Assembly: GCA_907165065.1 (NCBI GenBank)
Contig: OU015524.1
Span: 62,925,295-62,989,294, forward strand
DNA length: 64,000 nucleotides
Direction: 5' to 3'
DNA from: Caprimulgus europaeus
Lineage: Eukaryota > Chordata > Aves > Caprimulgiformes > Caprimulgidae
Of the stretch, positions 1-9,372 are shown in pieces. Made by a program: the position numbers and the translations under genes. Under the pieces are notes generated by a model that searched no databases, was not told the origin of the DNA, and was given only the letters and a program-made list of their open reading frames with translations. Positions within the stretch are counted from its first letter, which is position 1; every line of letters begins with the position of its first letter.

Positions 1-1589
1 TTGTGGAGTGTCTGTGTATGCTAAGAAAGAATATACACTTGGGCAGAGAGAAGGGAAAGAGGGTTTGTACTTAAGCTGCAGGAATGTGAACTGGCCATCT
101 ATAGTATTTTAGTGTTGTGACATAATTTCCAACATTGTATCCACTTTGTCCATGAAGCATGAACTTCCACTTAAAATTGACTGCCTGGGAGCACAAAAGA
201 ACTTGTTACTAAAGCCAATTTAATCTTTTACAGATCTATGAATCAGAGACTTGAAGTGATAATTTTGTGTCAACATCAACCTTATGATAGCTACTCTCCA
301 ATTTTCACAATGCAGTTTGGTTTGTTTTTTGTTTGTTTTTTTTTTTTTTTCTTTCTGAAATATTTGAAGAAGAATGGTGTTACTAAAACACATCACGTAG
401 CTGGCTCCTCATTTCAGTGGAAATTGTGCATCTAACTTACTCAGGCTTGCTTGTGAAAGTCACCCTCATCTAAGGAAAAAAACCCCAAGAATAAAGCCTC
501 TAGATGCTCAGTATATTCTCACCCACATGTGAAAAACCTGCCATGCTTTGTATTTAGGCTATGCTTAGAATGGGTCAATTAAACAACTAGTGGACATTTA
601 AATAAGCAGTCAATTGATTGTGAGATCCCTGTTTATTCTGCTATATTAGTATGCTCTTTATAGTTGTTGCCTATGCCCACAAGCAAAGCATACTGATAAT
701 GTGCTTCTAAAGCTCAGGAGGCACGCTTCTCTGGTCCTTCAATCTTTTCTAAACAAAGCAGTGTGTGTCATACAGAAAACTGATTGAAACCTGTGGCGTG
801 TTGTGGACTAAGATTTAATGCAAAAGCTTTCAGACATGCTAGTAAAGGATGTCCAAATAGCAGGGAAACTTGGTTTTTCAGATCGGTCTCTGTAAAAGCT
901 CCATCAGTATGTATTCACAGAACTATTCATAAAAACGTTGTGTCTGTGCATGGAATGTTTATTTATAGCCATGTTTTAGATATAAGCAGCATCATTTTTA
1001 ACAGTTTTGAAAGAAAAAAGTTTGGGAGAGGCTCTCTAAGAGTTTAAGCTGGGTGATCCAGGAACCTGGGGTCATGTACAAGGCACTGACCTAGGAGCCA
1101 GTTACTTGAAGCTCACGTGTTCTCTGTGCCATTGTCCTCCTGAAAGATGGGAGACACATCTCTTCCTGCTCTTAGCTTTCCTTTTTTGTCTTCATTAGTA
1201 TTGTCTATTTGGACTATAGCGTGTTTGTGACAGAGAGGTTCAGATCCAATCCATCAAGATCACCTAAGATCTTAAGTGACTTTCAGACGGGCAGGTCTTC
1301 TTTTCATCAACTGTACCTTTCTAGACTGAATATAAAGGGAATCTAACTTAGATTACAGTCAATAACAGCCAATATTAAGTTTGCTTGAACTGTATAGTCA
1401 GTTGCTATGTCTGGAGTATACCACAGCTGGACTCTCCAAGGACATCTGTGACTCAAATAATCACTATGCCAAGAACTGTTTCTGTTTTGCCTCCTAGGAT
1501 ATATACTGGCTTTATTTTAGCCTACTTCTGATTAAATGTCTTAGACAATGTAAATGTATTTATTCAAAAGCCATCTGGACATAGCCTTT
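1..1589. other. Gene-free unique sequence
   Basis: AT-rich, CpG-poor sequence with no recognisable gene. The only clear structure is a T-rich low-complexity run at 319-350. Open frames here are short (under 90 codons), lack codon-like composition and resemble no family I know. It fits intron or intergenic DNA. Confidence 0.6.
319..350. repeat. T-rich low-complexity tract
   Basis: Runs of T broken by single G residues end in a run of about 15 T. This is simple sequence. It makes the Phe-rich open frame that crosses it meaningless. Confidence 0.8.
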
Positions 1590-1686
1590 GGCAACTGGAT
1601 TTAGGTGACCCTGCTTGAGCAGGGGGTTTGGACAAGGTAGCCTCCACAGGTCCCATCCAGCCTCAACCATCCTGTGATTCTATGAA
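1590..1686 (+). mobile_element. CR1 LINE 3' tail fragment
   Basis: About 100 bases match the 3' untranslated end of chicken-repeat-1 (CR1) retrotransposons in sense orientation. The copy has the GACCCTGCTTGAGCAGGGGG stem-like block, then GGTCCCATCCAGCCTCAACC, then the terminal GTGATTCTATGA. CR1 copies are usually cut off at the 5' end during target-primed reverse transcription, and only the tail remains here. No coding part survives. It is the only CR1 on the plus strand in this window. The octamer end is well kept, so the right boundary is firm and the left boundary is approximate. Confidence 0.85.
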
Positions 1687-3363
1687 ATACAACAGGAAAT
1701 TAGAGAAGAGTGTGCAGAAGGCAAAAAAAGAAAAGGAAAACCTGTGATAGTGTTGTGGGATACCTAGAAGCAGTTGCTGCTTGCTCATGAAGATGTTTGC
1801 TTCAATATGAATGCAAAAACCTTTGTGGTTTGCTTGGATTGAACTGTAATGTGGCTCTGTGAAATGCAGAAAAGTGGCGATGGGGATGAATGCAGTCTAT
1901 TTGGCCTTTAGGTGGAAAAGGTGTGGGCAGCAGCTTGAGCCTTTAATAATTGAGTATGTTGGTACAGAAGTGAAGTCCCTTCCTTCCTCTCAGCCATATG
2001 CTTGCCCTTTTTTAATGCCCTTTGTAAGCCTGACACTGAAACTCAGAAAACATTATCTTACTCTAGCAATACATGCCTTAATGGCAGCTGAAGCTGAAAA
2101 TCTTTTTTTGCAATTTTAAATCTCTCTGTTAGTCTAGTATAAAAGTCAATGATACCTAATGACCACCTGGGAAATTATTCATTCCTTTGGATTAATCCAA
2201 CCAGTTAATTTCTTTACTTATTTTTTATGCCTTCTAAGTTATTTAATGCCTACAGCCACCTTCCATTTTAGAAGTTATTTGGCCAAGATAAACATATTTA
2301 ATGATTTTAATCTTTCTACATAAATCAGTCTCTCATATTGTATATTCTGAGGTTATACCAGCTGGAGAAGGTGAAGGAAGCTAGTGTCATGGATTAATAT
2401 TCCCAGCTCATGTGTGCTCATCTTGTTGCCAGATGGTTGAGAGAAGAGATTTTGAACATGTTCCTGGATAAAAATAGTCCTGGTTGGTCAGGAGTGGAAT
2501 GCTTCTTCTCTTTTTCCAAAAATCTATATGGTCCAGCAGTGAGGACAGTCCAGGGGCTGGAACATCAGAATTTGTGAGCAAATTAAGGAACGCCTGAATT
2601 TATGTCTCTGCTTTAACTTCAGTCACCTTTTTCCTATTACTATTAGCAAATCACTCAGGGACAGACCCTCAGAGGTGCTTGCACTCAGGTTTTCTCTGCA
2701 GCACTGCAAAACCTGACTCCTTCATAGTCATTCCAAGCACAGAGTTGAAAGCGTAGGTTTCCTATGCCGTGTGCAGAGAGAAGCAGCCACCCAACCATGA
2801 GAGAAATGCACAGGAAAGTTTTAGGCACCATCTTAACAGGCCTTGTGAGAGGTGACTACTTATTTTACATGATTCTTACTGTCAACACTTTTACCTGAGG
2901 TGGTTTAATTGCTCAAATGCAGAGGTGTGGTTGAACCATGAATATTGAATATTGAACCATATTCATGAGTAGCTGCTGAGCTGCACTGAAAACGTCCAAG
3001 ATGACTGAGAGGGGAATTAAATTCTTTGCTTAATTGGGAGCAAAGACTCAAGGTCTTCTCCATCCTGGGCAAGTGCTTTAGCCATGGGTAATACCTTCCT
3101 GCCCCTTTGCTGGGAGGATATCCCTCTATCCTTAGACTTCTGGCTGCTCAGAGCTTAGCTCTGATGTAATCGCTGGGAACTGCCAGGGCAAGAATTATGC
3201 CTTAGGAGCATCCCCCAAGACCTGTGGCCCTGGTGGTTTGGTGAAAGCTAGAGTGAGCACCAGCGGTACCCAGGGTATGCTTGGGGTTAGGTGGCTGCTG
3301 AGCAGTGACCTCCAGCCTTTCCCTGCTGCCTGCACTGGGGGTTGGGGTGCACAACTCAGCAAA
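1687..3363. other. Gene-free unique sequence, GC rising to the right
   Basis: No gene or repeat family recognised. Around 2937-2972 a short AT-rich imperfect palindrome contains two GAATATT words. From about 3060 the sequence becomes more GC-rich and leads into the G-quadruplex motif at 3364. Overlapping open frames on both strands at 3195-3500 reflect this higher GC content rather than a gene. Confidence 0.5.
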
Positions 3364-3382
3364 GGGCGCGGGTGGGCAAGGG
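3364..3382 (+). other. Canonical G-quadruplex motif
   Basis: The 19 bases GGGCGCGGGTGGGCAAGGG give four runs of three G with loops of 3, 1 and 3 bases, which satisfies the usual G3+N1-7 rule. A further GGGGGTTGGGG lies just upstream at 3337-3347. Folding is inferred from the pattern. It sits in a locally GC-rich patch at about 3180-3420, next to the ancient SINE-like remnant. Confidence 0.6.
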
Positions 3383-3397
3383 ACTGGCTTCCCTGCA

Positions 3398-3510
3398 TCA
3401 ACTCACCTGGCAGATGGGGATAATGGGGCTTTGCTGTCCCTTAGGGGTGCCGTAAGGATAAATAGATTAAAAGATTGTGCAATGCTTGGAGGTGTGCGAT
3501 GAGGGACTTT
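3398..3510 (+). repeat. Ancient MIR/CORE-SINE-like remnant
   Basis: The order of words matches the 3' half of MIR-type CORE-SINEs shared across amniotes: CTCACCTGGCAGATGGGGAT, then AGGGGTGCCGTAAGGATAAA, then a TTAAAAGATTGTGCAATGCT block. The family consensus has the same blocks (ATGGGGATAAT, GGGT.GT.GTGAGGAT.AAAT, a CTT near the end). The identification rests on remembered consensus, so divergence and subfamily are not measured. A good splice-donor-like word on the opposite strand (CTCAC at 3402-3406) belongs to this repeat and should not be taken as an exon edge. Confidence 0.5.
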
Positions 3511-6020
3511 AGAAGAAGTTAAGATCTGTCAGCAGTACAACGAAAGATCTTCTTCAGTTTAAGTACTGCAATGTTAATGCTATCTTGAAAACAGCATCTG
3601 CCTCTTCCTAACTGAAATGATCCAAATAATTTTCATTTTGCAGTTTTTGGAAAAGAAGCATTTCTGTCTAGCTAAAACTTCTTTATTTTATGCCAAATTT
3701 ATCTTCAAATGTTGGGATTTTAAAACTTTAATTTCCCTCTTTTTTTTGAGGGGAAAAAGAGAAGTCATAATTGGCCAGTTTTCAAAAAAACTCCAATGTG
3801 TTGGGTTTTGTTTTTGGTTTTGTTTTTGTTTTTTCCTTTTCACACTATATTCCTTTCTAATATGGGAAACTCACTTGAAGTGTTCATTGTTTATTTGATG
3901 CTACCTGACAAGTAGAAGCCAGCTTAAGAACTTTGGTTTGTGTCTTTCAGCTTCACAACTTAACAACTGAGGTGAGGAAAACTACTACAATCCTCAGACT
4001 TACCAAGTGGCTTGTGGTCACTCTGTTTTACACAGTGATGTTGTTATTAAGCAAATGATTTTTATTGTCTCATAACTGTATATATAGTAAAGTGTAGTAA
4101 CAGTTACAGTCTTTTCTTGATACCAGGATGGTAACTTTTGGTTCATTTTCTTTTCTTTCAGTTTTATATCAACAACTTCGAACAGGAATTAAAGCAATAA
4201 TAATAATAATATTAATATAGCACAAAGTGCATAATTGGGTAAAGTTGCCAATTTTTTATTAAGATCAAAATCTGGACTTCTCTTTTTCCTCGGTGTGATC
4301 TAAAAGTAATTAAAAACAATGAAGCTCTCCCAGTTCTCTCCTTTGTGACATTTATTTATTCTAATTCTTAAGGCCTCAAAGACTTGTGTTTGTTCTCTGT
4401 CACTCATTAGCATGTGTGGGATTGGAATCTGTGGGATTTCTCTGTTTAAAAATACAATGTTTTCTTCTCAAAAGATGTCAGACTCATGAAAGTGTTGATT
4501 TATTTTAATGGCATACATTGAAGTAGATGAATGAGGAGCATTACTACTCTCTTTTCATATTAATTATCAATTACATGGACATCATTTATTTGCTCTGCGA
4601 TTGCTCTGCTTCATTTGTGGTGCCCAAGCATAATATGGCTTTCATTTACCAGCTCTCTGCTGGTAGGGCACTAGGTAGTGTACTTTGCATGGCACAAGTA
4701 AAATTAACTTGTTCTTTTTAACCCTGAGGGGATGTCTTCAAAAATTTATATTTCTTATTCTGATTCTTTCAACAGCTTATCTAACAAATAGAGCTTATTT
4801 GCCTTAAAAGTGCATAACATGACTGAGCAGTTACATTTTGCCCAGCACATAACCCATCACATTTTAATTTTCATCTAGAGAAGCAGAAATTTTCTCCTTA
4901 GATATTTGCAAAAAAGATTACACTGGCATAAGGCAAAATGAGAAGTGTGCTCAATTTCTGTTCTGTGTTGTCTTGGGAGGTAACTTGCTACCAAGTAGAA
5001 AGCATCTTGCTTTATAAATATTATAGCATCTCTGTTGTTTTTAGCTACATAGGCTTTTCTTAAAACGAAAACGTAGACTTGTAGAAGTGAAATGGAATGT
5101 AAAATAAGTTGAGGTGGCAATCTGGGCTACCTTTGTATAGGATCATATGAGGAAAAAGGACAGAGAAGGAAAAATTGATAGAGAATGGGTATCTGAGGTT
5201 CTCCTTTAGGCTCCAGATTAATGGCGAGGAGCCTGAAAGCAAGATTGGGTTACTGCTACTTATGGTAAGATGCCCCAGAAGCTGAGATGGTGGAATCTTT
5301 GATACCTTTAGATTCCCCAAAGGAAAATCAGCAGGATGAATTCTGGAGAAACTCCATTCTTGCACTACAATTTGTCCAAAACTTGTTGGTTTTGACCTGT
5401 CAGTAGTTTCCAATGAAAATTTTTTTTGTTGGGAAAGTCCCCAGCAAGTGTAATAAGATCCATATTGAATTCTTGTCATGATAACATATGAACGAGTAAT
5501 AGCTGGTTGCTCAAGTGGGTAAAAGGACTGAGAACATCTAGAAAAGGCTACAGCGAACTATGCTGTTGATTTGATGTACGGCCTGAAGAATGCCAATACT
5601 GTTATTAAAGACTTGCTGACTCCATCAAATGCAACCCTGTTGAATGATTCTGCCCAAATGTCTTCACAGTCCTTCCTGTTGCTTTCTGTTTGCTTTTAAT
5701 TTCACAGACTCTTGCATGAAGACAGAATGGATTTTGCCCATGATTTCATCTGCTTCTCCGTCTGGTCTCTGGCTGAGCTCCTAGTCCCCTGTGACATCAT
5801 TGTATTCCTCATTTCATCTGTCTCCTGCTGGGATCAGAGAGTCTTTTATTTGTCCTCTCTGGATCAGACGAGTGGAGGGGCACTATAGTCCCCTTGCAGA
5901 TCCTGGTTTCTAACTGAAGTTATGTACTCTCTCATGCCCATCTCCGGAGACCCTGGAAATAAATACCAGCTGGGATTCCAGTCACAGCAGTACCTGTAAT
6001 GGCTGACTATTCATAATGTG
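3511..6020. other. Gene-free unique sequence
   Basis: Mostly unique AT-rich DNA. It contains a GTTTT-rich stretch at 3801-3840, a short (AAT)n run at 4195-4210, and at 3959-4040 a weak similarity to another MIR/L2-type core (AACTGAGG..., then AAGTGGCTTGTGGTCACTCT). No open frame is convincing. The 139-codon minus-strand frame at 5060-5479 has no family resemblance or splice context I can support. Confidence 0.5.
4195..4210. repeat. (AAT)n microsatellite
   Basis: About five AAT units, followed by ATTAATATA. Short and probably not very unstable. Confidence 0.7.
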
Positions 6021-6765
6021 TCATAGAATCATAGAATGGTTAGGGTTGGAAGGGACCATCTAGTTCCAACCTCCCCTGCCATGAGCAGGGACACCTTCCA
6101 CTAGACCAGGTTGCGCAAAGCCTCATCCAGCCTGGCCTTGAACACTTCCAGGGAGGGGGCAGCCACAGCTTCTCAGGGCAACCTGTTCCAGTGTCTCACC
6201 ACCCTCATAGGAAAAGATTTCTTCCTAAAAATCTAATCTAAACCCACCCTCTTCAATTTTTAAGCCGTTACCCCTCATCCTATTGCTACCTACCTTTGTA
6301 AAAAGTCCTTCCCCAGCTTTCCTGTAGCCCCTTCAAGTACTGGAAGGCAGCTATAAGATCTCCCCAGAGCCTTCTTTTCTCCAGGCTCAACAGCCCCAAT
6401 TTTCTCAGCCTGTCCTCGTAGAAGAGGTGCTCCAGCCCTCTGATCATCTTCATGGCCCTCCTCCAGACTCACTTCAACAGGTCTGTGTGCTTCTTATGTT
6501 GGGGGCCCTACAGCTGGACACAATACTGCAGGTGGGGTCTCATGAGAGAGGAGTAGAGGGGGAGAATCACCTCCCTCGACCTGCTGGCCATGCTTCTCTT
6601 GATGCAGCCCAGGATACAGTTGGCCTTGGCTGTCAGTGCACATTGCCGGCTCATGTTGAGCTTCTTGTCCATCAGCACCCACAAGTCCTCCTCCTCAGGG
6701 CTGCTCTTGATACACCCAGCCTGTATTTGTGCTTGGGATTGCCCAATGTCAATTAATAACATGAG
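6021..6765 (-). mobile_element. CR1 LINE, 5'-truncated, minus strand
   Basis: The plus strand shows the reverse complement of a CR1 3' end: TCATAGAATCATAGAATGGT at 6021, then the short 3' untranslated region, then the end of ORF2 read leftward. The copy keeps roughly 745 bases, whereas a full-length CR1 is about 4.5 kb, so it is a dead 5'-truncated insertion. The octamer end is at 6021. The 5' break is near 6760, where similarity to the ORF2 protein stops. I see no clear target-site duplication, as expected for CR1. Confidence 0.93.
6101..6765 (-). pseudogene. CR1 ORF2 (endonuclease/reverse transcriptase) C-terminal remnant
   Basis: Read on the minus strand, this encodes the C-terminal region of the CR1 ORF2 protein, downstream of the reverse-transcriptase catalytic core. 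Residues such as [13 protein letters not shown] (near 6570), MIRGLEH (near 6440) and the closing SLEVFKARLDEALRNLV before a TAG at 6101-6103 are family landmarks. The frame is kept over much of the fragment but carries in-frame nonsense codons at 6508-6510 and 6469-6471. No catalytic YXDD motif is present because the 5' part is missing. It cannot make an active enzyme. Plus-strand open frames over this interval are antisense shadows. Confidence 0.85.
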
Positions 6766-7691
6766 GGGCTAACCAAGTCTCATCTGTCTTTATGTAAATA
6801 TCCGTCACAATATAGTGGGTCAGGTGAGAAGAAACATCACAATCAGCAGGCAGAATTAACTCTGAAATGAGTGTCCTGAAAAATAGAACAACAGTGATAT
6901 AAAGCCAATGAGGCCTCCTTGGAAATAGAAATGAAAAGAACAAGATATGTTTTTTTTCTTAGAGAGCTTAAACTAATTTAATGTACATGAAATAACCTTG
7001 ACTTGCATACCTCTCTCTATTATGTGTATATTAGACATATATAATATCACTATGTATGTAGCAGAGGTTCACATTCAAGTATTACAGGTGTTGTTAGTAG
7101 AATCTAACTGTCAAAGAGATTCAAAGGATTTAATAATCAGATTATTTCTTTCTAGTTTCTTCCTTCCCTGACCAGGCAGGAAGTAAGAAGTGCCAGTTTC
7201 AAGGATATTTAAAAGATGCATAGAGATATAAGCTATCTTTCCTGTAATATCTTAATTTTTGTAGTAAAGCACCTGGGACTTGCAGAGTCCTGTAAGACAT
7301 GCTAAGAGGTTCCTTAGTTCCTGCATGGTAGAGACCTGGAGCTGCCTAAGGAACACTCATGTAAACTGGCTGAGTATAAAAATCTCAGAGAAGAATCCAA
7401 TGCCAGATAAATTGCGTTATTACAGCTTTTGGTTTTTTTCCCTGATGAATCCCCTGGGTGAGATTGAGAAAGAAACATGAACTTAAACCTTGACTAGATC
7501 TATCTTTTCAAGGAGTAGATGACCACAGTTTTTCCTCCTCTTGCCTCTGAACCTTGGACTTGGGCAATGTTTGGGGGTGCTGCAGTTTAGAGCAGAAGAT
7601 GCTGTTATTTGAGATCTGTAATGTGATTTTCAATTGTTTGACTCTGGAAAAGGAGAGATTTTAGGGTATCAAAGGTGCTAAATTAACTTAC

Positions 7692-7759
7692 CAAGAAACA
7701 GATAACAAGGCAGCAGCTGTGTTAGCAAAACTACAGCACAACTGGTGACTTGGAAATCA
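7692..7759 (-). other. Candidate cryptic exon (minus strand)
   Basis: On the minus strand a pyrimidine-rich acceptor (CCATCCCCTTTCATACCAG) precedes a 68-base segment that ends at a consensus donor (TTG|GTAAGT, donor at plus 7686-7691). One of the three frames is open throughout and is rich in Leu, Val and Cys. The other two contain stops. I do not recognise the peptide. Good matches to splice consensus occur by chance several times in a window of this size, so this is a lead only. Confidence 0.15.
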
Positions 7760-9162
7760 CTGGTATGAAAGGGGATGGAAGTTTTAAAACCTCTTGAGTC
7801 ATGCAGCATATGGTGCTCAGAAGAGGTTAAGAGCTACCCAAACAAAACTGTCCAGTAGTCCTGGAGCTCATAACACATAAATACTACAGGATTTACAGAT
7901 ATGCCAAGGAGGCAAAGGAAATTAAATGTTCTTCTACCTTCAGAAGGGGAATTAATGTAATAACATTCATTCCTTTTATAGATAATATTGCTATTTAGGA
8001 AGTCCTAAAGTACATGATGTCTTTGCTGATTAAATTTTCTGTGTAAGCAAAATGTTCATAAAGTGACATAACTGTGTTTTTCTTCCTACTTCGCTACTAG
8101 CAGCAGCAGTTCAGGTTTCTGGAATGCTGCAAGCCTTACTTTGCTTCCATTTCTAGGTGGCCTAATAGAAAAGACTGGAGGGAAAGCAGGGGAACGGAGA
8201 GAGAAAGAGTGATGCTACTGCAGTAAATCCTTCATTCAGTCTCTGTAACTCATTTGTACTTCCTGCCTTTCTCTTGCATCCTTTAACATATTTAGACTCT
8301 CTATGGCCTGATGTTTCCCACTTTAGGTCATTACTTCAATCCTGACCCAACAAAGTGACTGAAGTAATTTCCCTTTTTATACCTGGTGAGATGAGCTGAG
8401 AAACCAAGACCATCTCTTCCACTGGGCTCGAGCCTGCTAGACAGCTCTTTCCCTCCCACTTATGCCCCAGAGTCTCTTTTCCCATGCTGTGGGACCCCTT
8501 TCCCATAATGTAAGTTTTAGTGGATTGGTAAGTAAAGAGTGTTGAGTTGTGAGACAGATGTTTGGTCAGAGGATGTCAGACAGGCATCCTCTGCATTGTC
8601 TTCTGCAAGAAGTTCAACAGAAACAATTGCGGTGGGAAGTGTTTGGGCATGTCCTCTAAGGGAAAAAATTATAGGGGGTAATTTCACTGCCTCTAGACTG
8701 CCTTTTCTGACTTTTATATCCCTTTGTGGTAGAGCAGGCCCTTGTCTTGCTTTTTTAGTCAATTTAAAGAGTGAGTCAGGCCAAGTAGAGTCTATTTCAA
8801 AGTTTCCATATTAATTATGATGAGTCAAAGTAAAAATGAATATAAGATTAGTTGTTTTGCACTGTCCAATCTGATTAATAAGTACCCTTCTGCTGACCTC
8901 AAAATATGCTGTAAAATTTCAAGATAAGGACCAAAAAATGTACCAAGACACTTCTGCTGTTCTTGTATTTGTTTATTGAACTTCTGCTCCAGTTTCCTTT
9001 GCTGCCAATGGCTTTTAAATACAACTGAGCAAACTGTGGGCCGAATTAAAGGAAAGAAAAAAGATTTTTAAAGAAAATGGTGGGAGTTCAGCTGTGGAAT
9101 GTATATAAAATCAAAGTTTTTTTGTGTATAGTTTTGTTAAACAGAGATTTCCCTCTCAATAG

Positions 9163-9372
9163 ATGGATCATTGCACTGCTCTGGATAGAGTTCTTGTGAC
9201 CGAACCCCTTAAGAGATCCAATGCTCTTGGACAGGAAAGCTCAAAACATCCTGTACAGAGTTTAAAGAGTCAAGACCAAAAGCCGTTGGCACCAGAGAAC
9301 ATTCAATCTAGAAACTACAAAAGGGAAAATAATTCACATGAGGAGAGGAGACACTTCTTGAAAACACTATAA
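9163..9372 (+). CDS. Unassigned small ORF, 69 codons
   Basis: A 69-codon ATG-to-TAA frame follows directly after an acceptor-like tract (TTTCCCTCTCAATAG). The product would be hydrophilic and basic, rich in Lys, Arg, Glu, Ser and Gln, with no signal peptide, membrane segment or known motif. The start context is weak at -3 (T) but has G at +4. It could be a terminal exon of an unseen gene or a chance frame. I do not recognise it. Composition alone favours it slightly over the other small frames here. Confidence 0.15.
   Translation: MDHCTALDRVLVTEPLKRSNALGQESSKHPVQSLKSQDQKPLAPENIQSRNYKRENNSHEERRHFLKTL

Noticed and set aside
3402..3420. Minus-strand CAG|GTGAGT donor-like word with a possible 33-base exon upstream
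   Set aside because: It lies inside the MIR/CORE-SINE-like block and is explained by the repeat consensus.
6427..6772. Plus-strand ORFs of 60 and 109 codons
   Set aside because: Antisense to the CR1 ORF2 remnant.
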